Positions 10,343-19,397 of a stretch of 64,000 nucleotides of DNA are shown one piece after another. The position numbers were made by a program, and so were the translations under genes. A model generated the notes under the pieces. That model did no database searches, was not told where the DNA came from, and saw nothing but the letters and a program-made list of their open reading frames with translations. Location of the stretch: positions 1 through 64,000 of the forward strand of contig JADJIV010000005.1 of the NCBI GenBank assembly GCA_016706845.1. The letters are read 5' to 3'. How positions within the stretch are numbered: position 1 is the first letter of the stretch; every line of letters starts with the position of its first letter. The stretch is from PNOJ01 sp016706845. Lineage in GTDB: Bacteria; Krumholzibacteriota; Krumholzibacteriia; LZORAL124-64-63.

Positions 10343-10358
10343 CTGTCAGACCTGACAG
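10343..10358. promoter_or_regulatory. Operator-like palindrome upstream of the sigma-54 activator
   Basis: CTGTCAG-ac-CTGACAG is a perfect 7+2+7 inverted repeat 19 bases upstream of the ATG at 10324. Position and symmetry suit a binding site for a dimeric regulator, perhaps the activator itself. It could also form a small hairpin in the leader RNA. Confidence 0.4.
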
Positions 10359-10420
10359 TCACGTGCCCAGAATGCCATCAAAGGGGGATGTCTGCCACGG
10401 ATTTTTGGCCGCAGGCGCGC

Positions 10421-10951
10421 TCAGGCCTGCTTGTGGAGGAACTCGACGTCGATGGCGGCGGCCAGGCGGGCCATATCGTCCTGCTCGTGGGAGCGGCTCG
10501 TGTGGCGGCGCATCATCTCCTCGAGCCGGTCACCGGCGTCCTGGAGCCGGGCCAGCAGGGGATCGAGGCGGGGTGCGGGCGCCGGGGCCGCAGGCAGCGC
10601 CGCAGAGGTGCCGGGAGTCGGAACGGAGCCGGGTGACGCGACGGCCGCGGCCGGCTTCGGGATCGCCACCGCCTGGCGGTAGGCGGCCACGCCGGCGGCG
10701 GGCGCCACGGTCCGCGGCGCGGCCTCGGCGGTCTTCCCCGCCGGTTTCGAACTCCGGCTCGCGGGAGCCGCTTTCGCCGGTTGCAACCCGCGTCGGGCGT
10801 CGCGCCGTGCTTTCGCCGCCGAGCGCCAGCGCTGCCACTGCAGGTAGAAGGCCACGAACAGGGCCGTCCCCCCGGCGGCCAGCGCGACGGCCGCCGCCCA
10901 GGCCATCGTCTTGTCGGCGCCCTGCAGAAAGGCCAGGATCCCGTGTTCCAC
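10421..10951 (-). CDS. Hypothetical membrane-anchored protein in flagellar locus
   Basis: I do not recognise this 176-residue protein. It has one N-terminal membrane helix (about residues 17-38, AWAAAVALAAGGTALFVAFYL), a basic stretch after it (WQRWRSAAKARRDARRG), a long Ala/Pro-rich linker, and a C-terminal predicted helix (LLARLQDAGDRLEEMMRRH). The topology suggests an inner-membrane anchor with a cytosolic tail. It resembles in layout the DUF2802-type proteins found near fliA in other flagellar operons, but I cannot show homology. It lies 18 bases after the preceding orphan and probably shares its transcript. Confidence 0.6.
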   Translation of the reverse strand: MEHGILAFLQGADKTMAWAAAVALAAGGTALFVAFYLQWQRWRSAAKARRDARRGLQPAKAAPASRSSKPAGKTAEAAPRTVAPAAGVAAYRQAVAIPKPAAAVASPGSVPTPGTSAALPAAPAPAPRLDPLLARLQDAGDRLEEMMRRHTSRSHEQDDMARLAAAIDVEFLHKQA

Positions 10952-10969
10952 TGCGCGTCCTCCCCGCCA

Positions 10970-11293
10970 TCAGGCGGTGGTGTCGATCCGTACGACAGGG
11001 GCCGTGTCCGGCGTTCCGTCCGTCTCCGGGACGCCCGTCGCCGCTTCGGCGCCGTCCTGGTCCCGGTGGTCCCGGTGTTCCCGTCCGCCGTCGCGTCGGC
11101 GGTGCTCGGGGTCCACGTTCGCTTTCTGGGCCTCGTCCGACTGCTGGATCCGATCGACCCGCTTCTCGCCCTTGAGCAGGTGCCCCGTGGCCGCGCTCTC
11201 CGGCTGTGCGAGCTGCTGGCTCTTCTGCAGGGCTCGGGCCACGTTGCTCATCTGGGAGATCGTGGTCTTGACCGAGAATCCGTCGCCCGACAT
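10970..11293 (-). CDS. Hypothetical small hydrophilic protein in flagellar locus
   Basis: This 107-residue protein is unrecognised. The first 30 residues (FSVKTTISQMSNVARALQ...) could form one helix; the rest is highly charged and rich in Asp, His and Arg, with no membrane segment. Short, charged, poorly conserved proteins of this layout are common next to fliA or flhF in flagellar operons of other phyla. It lies 63 bases after fliA. Confidence 0.55.
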   Translation of the reverse strand: MSGDGFSVKTTISQMSNVARALQKSQQLAQPESAATGHLLKGEKRVDRIQQSDEAQKANVDPEHRRRDGGREHRDHRDQDGAEAATGVPETDGTPDTAPVVRIDTTA

Positions 11294-11356
11294 GAGCCCT
11301 CCTCCGGCCTCAGGTGCGCAGAGGCACCTGGAGGTCCAGCAGCACGGCCGCCAGTT

Positions 11357-12268
11357 TCAGCATCGGTGGCAGCGCCAGTCCGCCATGATGTTGACCCGCT
11401 CGAGCAGGGCCTCGCGGGGGGACTCCTCCCGCGACGCCTCCTTGCGGCGCTGGGCCCGCCGCTCGCTGCCCAGGCGGTCGATCGACTTGCGCCCCTCGCC
11501 GCGCTGGATCTTGCCGCGCAGGCGCAGGATCGCCTTGGTGTGGATCTGGCAGACGCGCGACTCCGTGACGTCGAGGATCTCGCCGATCTCCTTGAGCGTG
11601 AGCTCCTCGTAGTAGTAGAGGACCAGGACCAGCTGCTCCTTCTCCGTCAGCTCTTCGAGGCTGCCGGCGATCAGGCCGCGCATCTCCTCCTCCGAGACCA
11701 CCGTCTCGATGTCGGGCGAGCGCGTGTCGGCGATGTAGTCGCCGAGGCAGTTGGACTGGTCGTCGTCCTCGGAGCTGTCCGCGTCCAGGGACACGATCGT
11801 GGCGACCGCCACCTCGTCCATCATCTGCTGCAACTCGTCGCGGCTGACGCCGAGCTCGCTGGCGAGCTCCTCGTCGGTCGGCGTGCGGTTGAGGCGCGAC
11901 TCCAGGCCGTGGAGCGCCGTCTCCAACTGGCGCGCCTTGCGCCGCAGGGAGCGGGGGAACCAGTCCTGGCTGCGCAGCTCGTCGAGGATCGCGCCGCGGA
12001 TGCGCGGGATCGCGTAGGTTTCGAACTTGTTGCCCCGGCGAAAATCGTAGTTGTCGACGGCCTGGATCAGGCCGAGCAGCCCCGCCGACACCAGGTCCTT
12101 CTGGTCGACGTAGTGGGGCAGGCCGATCGCCATGCGACCCGCCACGTATTTGACCACCCGCGCATAGAACTCCACCAGCGCGTGCCGCGCCTCCTGGTCG
12201 ACCTTCCCGCTCAGGCGTTCCCAGAGTTCCAGATGCTCGATCCGCTCGATGGTGTCGGTCTGCTGCAT
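11357..12268 (-). CDS. fliA: RNA polymerase sigma-28 factor, flagellar
   Basis: FliA directs RNA polymerase to late flagellar promoters. Region 2 reads LVSAGLLGLIQAVDNYD...FETYAIPRIRGAILDELRSQDWFPRSLRRKAR, a classic FliA run. Region 3 and the region 4 helix-turn-helix (ELTLKEIGEILDVTESRVCQIHTKAILRLR) are intact. At 303 residues it is longer than usual (about 240-260), because an Arg/Glu-rich tail of some 45 residues follows region 4. That tail could be a true extension or the result of a lost stop. The likely antagonist FlgM is encoded at 38.1-38.4 kb, and a matching promoter precedes fliC. Confidence 0.95.
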   Translation of the reverse strand: MQQTDTIERIEHLELWERLSGKVDQEARHALVEFYARVVKYVAGRMAIGLPHYVDQKDLVSAGLLGLIQAVDNYDFRRGNKFETYAIPRIRGAILDELRSQDWFPRSLRRKARQLETALHGLESRLNRTPTDEELASELGVSRDELQQMMDEVAVATIVSLDADSSEDDDQSNCLGDYIADTRSPDIETVVSEEEMRGLIAGSLEELTEKEQLVLVLYYYEELTLKEIGEILDVTESRVCQIHTKAILRLRGKIQRGEGRKSIDRLGSERRAQRRKEASREESPREALLERVNIMADWRCHRC

Positions 12269-12362
12269 GGAGTCCCTCGTTCTCTGGTGGAAGCGCGTCA
12301 GTGCGCCCGCTTTCCGGATCGTTTTGCAGGAACCGTGCCTCCGTCAGGCGGCACGGCGGCGT

Positions 12363-12689
12363 CTAGCCGGCCGTCGCCGGTTTCCCCTTCTTGGCAGCTT
12401 TCTCCGCCTCGCGGCGTTTCTTCTCTTCCAGGCGCCGGAGCTCCTCGACCGCGCGTGCCTGCTCCTGGCGGGCCTTCTCGGCGCGCCGTCGCTGCCAGTC
12501 CTCCTTGACCCACTCGTCCTGGATGCCGGTCTTGAACATCAGCGACAGCAGCGAGCCGATGGCGAAGAAGGCGAAGTAGGCCAGGGCCGCGCGCTTGCCG
12601 GCGGCCAGCGCCCCGTAGTCGCGCCAGATGTCGCAGATCAGCGAGGTTAGGGCCGCGCCCAGGGCCAGCACGTTGACGAACCGGTTCAC
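12363..12689 (-). CDS. Small membrane protein with charged coiled-coil tail
   Basis: As written, this sequence is continuous with flhF, but a GTG at 12689 overlaps the reconstructed flhF stop as GTGA, so I treat it as a separate gene of 108 residues. It has two hydrophobic segments (FVNVLALGAALTSLICDIW and ALAYFAFFAIGSLLSLMF) and then a long Arg/Glu/Lys-rich helix (RRRAEKARQEQARAVEELRR...). It resembles no family I know. It takes the position between flhF and fliA where flhG is usually found. A real fusion to FlhF is the alternative. Confidence 0.55.
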   Translation of the reverse strand: MNRFVNVLALGAALTSLICDIWRDYGALAAGKRAALAYFAFFAIGSLLSLMFKTGIQDEWVKEDWQRRRAEKARQEQARAVEELRRLEEKKRREAEKAAKKGKPATAG

Positions 12690-13793
12690 GACGCGCCTCC
12701 GGCTTCGGCCGCGGCGGACCGGATTTCGACGGCGCCCCTGCGCGCAGAGGTCGGCCAGACCGCCGGCGTCGGCGATCACCGGCATCTCGTCGGGCCAGGC
12801 CCCCGTCGAGCGCAGGGACACCGGGAACGGCGAGGTCAGCAGCACGTCCAGCAGGCGGCCCGGGCGCGCGCTCAGGTCGCCGCGCGTCAGCGCCAGCCAG
12901 TCGCAGTTCCAGGCGCGGCCGGTCTCCCACAGCCGTTCGCGGTCGCCCAGGTCCAGGTCCAGGGGCAGCACCAGGTGGCGGTGCAGGTCCTCGTTGTCGG
13001 CGACGAAGCGCCGCACCGTCTCGTCGCGCAGCGAACGGCCGTGCCAGCAGGGCGTGTCGACGAGCACCGCGTCGTAGCGGGGCAGCAGCGGCAGGCTGCG
13101 CGCGAACTGGGCCGCCTCGCGCAGCACGGCGGCGTCGTAGCCGCGCTCGGCCGCCTCCTCCTGCAGGCGGCGGACGTCGCCCTTGTGGCGCGGGGTCAGG
13201 GCCAGTACGAGCACCTTGCGGCCGGCCGCCTTGAGCGCCGCGGCGGCGCCCAGCACCAGGTCGGACTTGCCGGCGCCTGCGCCGCCGAGGAAGACGTGGA
13301 CGCCGGCCAGATCCTGCCAGCGGCCTCCGGCGGCCCGCAGTTGCGCCTGCAGGTGGGCGCGCGGATCGCGGGCCCCTTCCGCCTCGCGCAGCCGGCGCAG
13401 GTGGCGCACGGCGGCAGGCGAGGCCCCGGCCGCCAGCAGCGCCCGGTCCAGCGGATCCTGGGTGCGCGGCGACGCCGGCGCGGCGGCGGCCGCCGCTTCG
13501 GTCACCAGGCCGGCCACGAGCTGCTCGATGCGCTGCACTTCGGCTTCCAGGTCGGCGACGCTGGCCGCGGGACGGACGCGCCGCTCCAGTTCGGGCGCAC
13601 CGTCGGGCAAGGCCACGACGACCTCGATGTGGCGGCTGCGCCCCAGGCCTTTCTCGTCGCGACGCTCGACGCCGCGCGTTTCGGCGATGCGGACGCCGTC
13701 ACCGTAGAGGCGGCGGGCGTTCTGGAGGGCTTCCTTGAGCGTGCGGCCGGTCACCCGGCTGGTGCCGTGCTCAGGCCTTGGCTGCGTGGGCAT
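12686..13793 (-). CDS. flhF: FlhF-like flagellar placement protein (divergent GTPase; frame break near the 3' end)
   Basis: FlhF is an SRP-type GTPase that positions the first flagellar parts at the pole. Synteny (directly after flhA, before fliA) and the N-terminal VTGRTLKEALQNARRLYG support the name. A P-loop GGAGAGKS is present at residues 170-177. The motif that normally reads DTYRxGAxxQL is LTPRHKGDVRRLQ, and the usual IDTAGR is VDTPCWHG. Nucleotide hydrolysis may therefore be weakened or lost. After LADLCAQG the frame appears to slip in a G4 run near 12745; the alternate frame ends at TGA 12686. The start ATG overlaps flhA by 23 bases. Confidence 0.8.
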
Positions 13794-15870
13794 GGTGGGC
13801 TCCCTGGGTCGAGACGATCCCCGCGGACTGGATGCTGGTGTTGGGCGTGACCTCGGTGTAGCCCATCACCGGCAGGGCCGGGAACGTCGGTTCGATCAAC
13901 CGCTTCAGGAACAGCCGCATGGGCGTCGGCACCAGCAGGACCGGCGGCTTGCCGCGGCTGTAGACGGCCTGGAGCGTCTTCTCGAGCTTCTCGAGGAATG
14001 TCTGGGCGAACAGCGGTTCCAGGACCACGGCCCCGGCGCGTTCGGAGTCGTTCGCCGCCTGGGCCAGCACCGCCTCGGTCTCCGGGTGCAGCGAGACGAC
14101 GTAGACCTGGCCGTCCGGCTCGACGTAGAGGCTGCTGATCGTGCGGCGCAGCGCCTCGCGCACCTTCTCCAGCAGGTGGTCGACGCCGCCGCCGGAGCCG
14201 ACGTGGTTGGCCAGCGTCTCGAGGATCGTGACGATGTCCTTGACCGGGATGCGCTCGTGCAGCAGCCCGCGCAGGACGTTGTGCAGCGTGTTGACCGGGA
14301 CCTTGTCCGGGATCAGGTCCTCGATCAGCGCGGGGGCGAACTCGCGCACGCTCTCGCACATGTCCTTGATGTCCTGGCGCGTCAGCAGCTCGTCGGCGTG
14401 GGCGCGGATCGTCTCGGAGAGGTGCGTGGCCAGCACCGCGGTCGGCTCGACGACGGTGTAGCCCTCCATCTCGGCCACGGTCTTGCGGGCCGGGTCGATC
14501 CACAGGGCGGGCAGCTGGAAGGCCGGCTCGGTGGTCGGCAGGCCCTCGATGGCCTCGCCGCCCCCGGTGCTCATCGCCAGCAGCCGGTCGGGGCGCAGCT
14601 CGGCCCGGGCCAGGGCGACGCCCTTGAGCTTGATCACGTACTCGTGGGCGCCGAGCTGGAGGTTGTCCCGCACGCGGATGGGGTGCACCAGCACGCCCAG
14701 CTCGCTGCCGATCTGGCGGCGGATGTTCGTGATCCGGTTCAGCAGGTCCCCGCCGCGCGCCTGGTCGACCAGCGACAGCAGGCCGTAGCCGAGCTCCAGT
14801 TCCATCGCGTCGGTCACGAACAGGTCGTGGCCCGGCCCCCGGTCGGCGGGCGCCGCCGTTTCCTCGACCGCCATGGCTTCGTCGGCGGCGTCCTGGCGAT
14901 CGATCGACTCGACCCGTGAGCTGAGCAGGCGGCCGACGATCCCGAACACCACGCCCAGGGTCAGGAAGGGCAGGGTGGGCAGGCCGGGGACCAGGCCGAG
15001 CGCGATCAGCGAGCCGGACGCCAGGTAGATGGCCTTGGGCTGGCGGAACAGCTGCATGGTCAGCGACTGGCCCAGGTTCATCGAGCTGCTCTGACGCGTG
15101 ACCACCAGGCCGGCCGCGGTGGAGATCAGCAGGGCCGGGATCTGGCTGACCAGGCCGTCGCCGACGGTCAGGCGCGTGAACTGGCGCAGGCTCTCCCCGG
15201 CCGTCATCCCCATCTGCAGCATGCCGATGATGAAGCCGCCGACGATGTTGATGATGGTGATGATGATGCCGGCGACCGCGTCGCCGCGCACGAACTTGCT
15301 GGCGCCGTCCATGGCGCCGAAGAACTCGGCCTCCGAGGCGACCTGGGCGCGGCGGCGGCGGGCCTCGGCCTCGTTGATCAGGCCGGTGTTCAGGTCGGCG
15401 TCGATGGCCATCTGCTTGCCGGGCATCGAGTCCAGGGTGAAGCGGGCCGACACCTCGGAGATGCGCCCGGAGCCCTTGGTGATCACCACGAACTGCACGA
15501 TGACCAGGATGGCGAAGACGATCACGCCGATGACGTAGTTGCCGCCGATGACGAAGTCGCCGAAGCTCGCGATCACCTTGCCGGCGCCGCCCTTGGACAG
15601 GATCAGGCGCGTCGAGGCGACGTTGAGCGAAAGCCGGAAGAGCGTCACGATCAGCAGCAGGGAGGGGAAGCTGGAGAACTGCAGGGGCTCCTTCAGGTAC
15701 AGCGAGACCAGCAGGATCACCACCGCGAAGGCGATGTTGAAGGTGATCAGCAGGTCGAGCACCGTGGGGTTGACCGGCATGATCATCAGGCCGATGATCG
15801 CCAGGACCGCCAGCGCGCTCAGCACGTTGCTGTTGGCCAGCAGCAGGTCGCGGTCGATGCCCTTGTTCAC
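13771..15870 (-). CDS. flhA: Flagellar type III export gate protein FlhA
   Basis: FlhA forms the nonameric export gate in the basal-body membrane, with the C-terminal cytosolic ring docking export chaperones. The 699 residues comprise eight N-terminal membrane helices, the FHIPEP signature region (RISEVSARFTLDSMPGKQMAIDADL) and a soluble C-terminal domain including LVDQARGGDLLNRI and GRKPPVLL-type sequence. Length and order are normal. The ATG at 15870 lies 20 bases after flhB. Confidence 0.97.
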   Translation of the reverse strand: MNKGIDRDLLLANSNVLSALAVLAIIGLMIMPVNPTVLDLLITFNIAFAVVILLVSLYLKEPLQFSSFPSLLLIVTLFRLSLNVASTRLILSKGGAGKVIASFGDFVIGGNYVIGVIVFAILVIVQFVVITKGSGRISEVSARFTLDSMPGKQMAIDADLNTGLINEAEARRRRAQVASEAEFFGAMDGASKFVRGDAVAGIIITIINIVGGFIIGMLQMGMTAGESLRQFTRLTVGDGLVSQIPALLISTAAGLVVTRQSSSMNLGQSLTMQLFRQPKAIYLASGSLIALGLVPGLPTLPFLTLGVVFGIVGRLLSSRVESIDRQDAADEAMAVEETAAPADRGPGHDLFVTDAMELELGYGLLSLVDQARGGDLLNRITNIRRQIGSELGVLVHPIRVRDNLQLGAHEYVIKLKGVALARAELRPDRLLAMSTGGGEAIEGLPTTEPAFQLPALWIDPARKTVAEMEGYTVVEPTAVLATHLSETIRAHADELLTRQDIKDMCESVREFAPALIEDLIPDKVPVNTLHNVLRGLLHERIPVKDIVTILETLANHVGSGGGVDHLLEKVREALRRTISSLYVEPDGQVYVVSLHPETEAVLAQAANDSERAGAVVLEPLFAQTFLEKLEKTLQAVYSRGKPPVLLVPTPMRLFLKRLIEPTFPALPVMGYTEVTPNTSIQSAGIVSTQGAHHAHAAKA

Positions 15871-15890
15871 GTCGGATCAGCCTCCGGGCC

Positions 15891-16952
15891 TCAGGCCCGC
15901 TTCAAGCGGTAGACGTAGGCCAGCACCTCGGCGACGGCCTGGTACAGGTCGTCGGGGATGTAGGCCCCGACCTTGACGAGCTTATGCAGGGCGCGTGCCA
16001 GCGGCTTGTTCTCGATGACCGGAACGCGGTTCTCGCGGGCGATCCGCTTGATCGTCTGCGCCAGGTGGTCCTGGCCCTTGGCGACCACCCGCGGCGCCGA
16101 CTCCCCCTCCTTGTAGCGCAGGGCCACGGCGAAGTGGGTCGGGTTGGTCACCACGACGTCCGCGCGGGGGATCTCGGCCAGCATGCGCTTGCGCACCGCC
16201 TCGATCTGGATGGCGCGCATGCGGGCCTTGATCTGGGGATCGCCCTCGATGTCCTTGTTCTCCTCGATGACCTCCTGCTTGGTCATCTTGAGGTTCTCCT
16301 CGTGCTGCCACTTCTGGAAGGCCCAGTCGATCGCGGCCAGCGCGAACATGAGGGCGGCCAGGCGGTAGACGAGCTTGGCGACCGTGTGCCAGCCGACGGA
16401 GGCCGCGCCGGTCAGGGGCAGCAGCGAGATCCCCATCAGCTCCCCGCCCAGGGACGCCACCGTCCACCACGCCACGGCGCCGATCAGCAGGATCTTGACG
16501 AGGCTCTTGACCAGTTCGAAGCCCATTTTGCGGCTGAACATGCCCTTCAGGCCGTTCAGCGGGTTGATGTTGTCGACCCGGAAGGCCAGGGCCGAGAGGT
16601 TCACGTGCCAGCCGACCTGCATGACGTTGGCGAGCAGCCCCACGATCATGATCCCGCCGGCCACCGGGGCCACGGCCCGCACCAGGACCATGACGTTGGC
16701 CGCCGCGAACTCGGCCAGCGCGAAGGGGCTGTCCAGCCGGAAGAGGTGGGCCTCGCCGAACAGGTAGCGCGCGTTGTCGTTGAGGATCCGGCCCATCGAG
16801 CCCGTGCCGGCGAACAGCAGGGAGAAGCCGGCCAGCAGCACCAGGGCGCTGTTGACCTCCTGGCTCAGCGCCACCTGCCCCTTCTCCAGCGCCTTCTCGC
16901 GCTTTCGGGGTGTCGCCCTCTCGGTCCTCTCGCCACCGGGTGCGTCCGACAT
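15891..16952 (-). CDS. flhB: Flagellar export switch protein FlhB
   Basis: FlhB switches the export gate from rod/hook to filament substrates after self-cleavage. The 353 residues show the N-terminal RTERATPRKREKALEKGQ, four membrane helices, the linker, and the autocleavage motif NPTH in VVTNPTHFAVALRYK at about residue 267. The C-terminal VIENKPLARALHK is also typical. It sits between fliR and flhA as in most flagellar operons. Confidence 0.97.
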   Translation of the reverse strand: MSDAPGGERTERATPRKREKALEKGQVALSQEVNSALVLLAGFSLLFAGTGSMGRILNDNARYLFGEAHLFRLDSPFALAEFAAANVMVLVRAVAPVAGGIMIVGLLANVMQVGWHVNLSALAFRVDNINPLNGLKGMFSRKMGFELVKSLVKILLIGAVAWWTVASLGGELMGISLLPLTGAASVGWHTVAKLVYRLAALMFALAAIDWAFQKWQHEENLKMTKQEVIEENKDIEGDPQIKARMRAIQIEAVRKRMLAEIPRADVVVTNPTHFAVALRYKEGESAPRVVAKGQDHLAQTIKRIARENRVPVIENKPLARALHKLVKVGAYIPDDLYQAVAEVLAYVYRLKRA

Positions 16953-17001
16953 CGGCCCTCACCTCCCCGCGTCGGCGGCCGGCGTCGCCGGCCGGCGGCG
17001 T

Positions 17002-17793
17002 TCAGCCCTGCAGCGCTCCCAGGACGGCGCCGAAGCGCGCCTCCAGGTCGGCGAGCGCCGAGCCCATGACCTGGCCGAAGTAGACCAGCGACAGCCCGAG
17101 CGTCGCGAGGCCCACGGCGATGGTGATGGGGAAGCCCACCACCAGGATGTTGATCTGCGGCACCGTCTTGACGATGAAGCCCATGGCCACGTTCACCAGC
17201 AGCAGCACCACCGCGACCGGGGCCGCGATGCGCAGGCCCAGCTCGAAGAAGCCGGCGAACTCCGACACCACCAGCCACGACCCCGCCTCCAGCGAGATCG
17301 GCTGCATCGGCGGCACCAGCACGCAGGACTGGACGCACACCGTGATCAGGGTGTGGTGGCCGTCCACGGCGAAGAAGATCATGACGGCCAGCAGGTAGTA
17401 GAGATTCGCCAGCACCGAGACCTGCCCCATCCCCTGCGGGTCGATCGTGTTGACCATGGAGAAGCCGATCTGGACGCCCACCAGTTCGCCGGCGAAACGG
17501 ACCGCGGCAAACGGGATCCCGGCCGTGAAGGCCAGCAGCGCGCCCACGGCCAGCGAGCGCAGACCCTCGGCCGCCAGGGCCTCCCAGGTCAGCGCCAGCG
17601 CGCCGGGCGGCAACTGGGCGGCGACGGCCGGCGCGGCCGCCGCCGCGATGACGACCGCCATCGCGACGCGCCACAGCGGGGGCACCGTCGAACCCGACAG
17701 CAGTGGCAGCATCGCGAACAGGATGGACAGGCGCAGGGTGAGCGCCATGGTCAGGACCAGCCAGGTGAAGTCGAGCGACACCGGCAGGTTCAT
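17002..17793 (-). CDS. fliR: Flagellar export apparatus protein FliR
   Basis: FliR is part of the FliP5-FliQ4-FliR1 export core. The 263-residue protein has about six hydrophobic helices and the family features PLLSGSTVPPLWRVAMAV near the N-terminus and ELVGVQIGFSMVNTIDPQ in the middle. The start is one base after the fliQ stop, so the two are translationally linked. Confidence 0.95.
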   Translation of the reverse strand: MNLPVSLDFTWLVLTMALTLRLSILFAMLPLLSGSTVPPLWRVAMAVVIAAAAAPAVAAQLPPGALALTWEALAAEGLRSLAVGALLAFTAGIPFAAVRFAGELVGVQIGFSMVNTIDPQGMGQVSVLANLYYLLAVMIFFAVDGHHTLITVCVQSCVLVPPMQPISLEAGSWLVVSEFAGFFELGLRIAAPVAVVLLLVNVAMGFIVKTVPQINILVVGFPITIAVGLATLGLSLVYFGQVMGSALADLEARFGAVLGALQG

Positions 17794-17794
17794 C

Positions 17795-18058
17795 TCACAT
17801 CGCCCCGATGCGTTCGAAGATGTCCAGGGTGAACGAGGTCATTTGCTGGATGATCCAGGGCAGCGAGATGATGAGCACCAGGAACACGGCCAGAATCTTC
17901 GGCACGAAGGTCATGGTCATCTCGTTGATGTGCGTCGCCGCCTGGAAGATGCTGATGATCAGGCCCACCACCATGCCGGCGGCCAGCATGGGGCCGGCCA
18001 CCAGCAGGGTGGTCTTCAGGGCGAGCTGCCCCAGTTCGACGACGGTCTCGGTGGTCAT
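17795..18058 (-). CDS. fliQ: Flagellar export apparatus protein FliQ
   Basis: FliQ is a small two-helix component of the export core. The 87 residues match the family: TVVELGQLALKTTLLVAGPMLAAGMVVGLIISIFQAATHINEMT, then LIISLPWIIQQMTSF. Length and position between fliP and fliR are normal. Confidence 0.96.
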   Translation of the reverse strand: MTTETVVELGQLALKTTLLVAGPMLAAGMVVGLIISIFQAATHINEMTMTFVPKILAVFLVLIISLPWIIQQMTSFTLDIFERIGAM

Positions 18059-18080
18059 GGCGTCCTTTCGGCTCCCGGTC

Positions 18081-18855
18081 TCAGTTCTGGAAGCCCATCA
18101 CGAGCGAGCGGACGATCAGGTACCAGCCGTCCACCAGCACGAAGAGCAGCACCTTGAAGGGCAGGCTGATCAGCACCGGCGGCAGCATCATCATGCCCAT
18201 CGACATCAGGACCGAGGCCACCACCATGTCGATGATCAAGAACGGCAGGAACAGCACGAAGCCGATCTGGAAAGCCGTCTTCAGCTCGCTGATCACGAAG
18301 CTCGGCACCACCACCAGCAGGGGCAGGTCTTCGGGCTGCTCGGGCGCCTCGCGGTCGGTCAGCTCCAGGAACAGGGCGATGTCCTTCTCGCGCGTCTGTC
18401 CGAGCATGAACTCCTTGAGGGGCACCTCGGCGCGCTTCAGGGCCTCGCCCTGGCTGATCTCCTCGGCCAGGTAGGGCTTCAGGGCCTCCTGGTGGATCTG
18501 CGTGCCGACGGGGGCCATGATCACGAAGGTCAGGAACAGGGCCAGGCCGATCAGGATCTGGTTGGCGGGCATCTGGTTGGTGCCCATGGCCTGGCGCAGG
18601 AAGCCCAGCACGATGATGATCCGCGTGAAGCTCGTCAGCAGCACCAGCAGGGCCGGCGCCAGCGAGATCAGGGTCATCAGCAGGACGATCTCGACCGCGA
18701 CGTCCAGGCGGGCGCCGCCCTCGGCGCCTCCGAGCGTCAGGCTGAAACTGGAGCCGGGAGCGGCCGCGGCCGTCTGGGCCAAGGGCGGCGCCGGGCGAGG
18801 CGAGCGAAGCCGCCAGGGCGAGCCCCAGGACGATAGTGAGCAGTCCGGTCTTCAA
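18081..18855 (-). CDS. fliP: Flagellar export apparatus protein FliP (signal peptide in another frame)
   Basis: FliP forms the core channel of the flagellar export gate. The mature part is complete in one frame, with EIVLLMTLISLAPALLVLLTSFTRIIIVLGFLRQA, GTNQMPANQILIGLALFLT and the C-terminal MGMMMLPPVLISLPFK. The signal peptide (LKTGLLTIVLGLALAASLASPGA) is encoded immediately upstream one frame away and begins at a TTG at 18855. The frame changes near 18785 in a GC-rich run. A gap of 163 bases to fliO contains nothing I can identify. Confidence 0.93.
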
Positions 18856-19018
18856 GTTACCTGCCTTTACGGTATCGGTGGCGCAGCCGGCATCGCAATG
18901 GGCGTGCCAGCGCGCCCGGCCCGCAGGAGCGGTCCCGGCGGCGGGAAACGGCGAATGTGGCCATCCAGCGGCCACGGGGCGGTCAGGAACGGTGCAGCGG
19001 CGGGAAGGTGTCCGGAGG

Positions 19019-19396
19019 TCAGGGGTTGCCGGCGCGGCGGAGGCGCAGGCGGTCCAGGAGACCGCCGACGGGCAGCGAGGGCGCCGCGGGCGCGTGGCGC
19101 GCCGGATCAAAGGGGGCGCGGTCGAGCAGGACGACAGACTGCTCGAACCGGTACAGCGTGAAGACTTCGTCGCCGCAGCGCAGGAGCTCCACGGCGCGGC
19201 GCGGCCCGACGGCGTGCACGGCGATCATCGCGGCGGCGGCGCCGGGGCGCGCGCCCTGCAGCCTCCCGACCAGCTTCAGGAACAGCAGCAGCAGCGTGAA
19301 GACGACCACCAGGCCGCCGACCAGCTTGAGCCAGGCCAGGCCGCCGACGGCGGTCTGGACGGCCAGGAAGGGCACGGCTCCGCCTGCGCCCGTCAT
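19019..19396 (-). CDS. fliO: Flagellar biosynthesis protein FliO
   Basis: FliO helps assemble the FliP ring. This 125-residue protein has one membrane helix (LVGGLVVVFTLLLLFLKLVG) followed by a short cytosolic beta-rich domain containing AVHAVGPRRAVELLRCGDEVFTLYR, the pattern of the poorly conserved FliO family. It starts one base after the fliN stop and precedes fliP, its normal place. Confidence 0.88.
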   Translation of the reverse strand: MTGAGGAVPFLAVQTAVGGLAWLKLVGGLVVVFTLLLLFLKLVGRLQGARPGAAAAMIAVHAVGPRRAVELLRCGDEVFTLYRFEQSVVLLDRAPFDPARHAPAAPSLPVGGLLDRLRLRRAGNP

Positions 19397-19397
19397 G

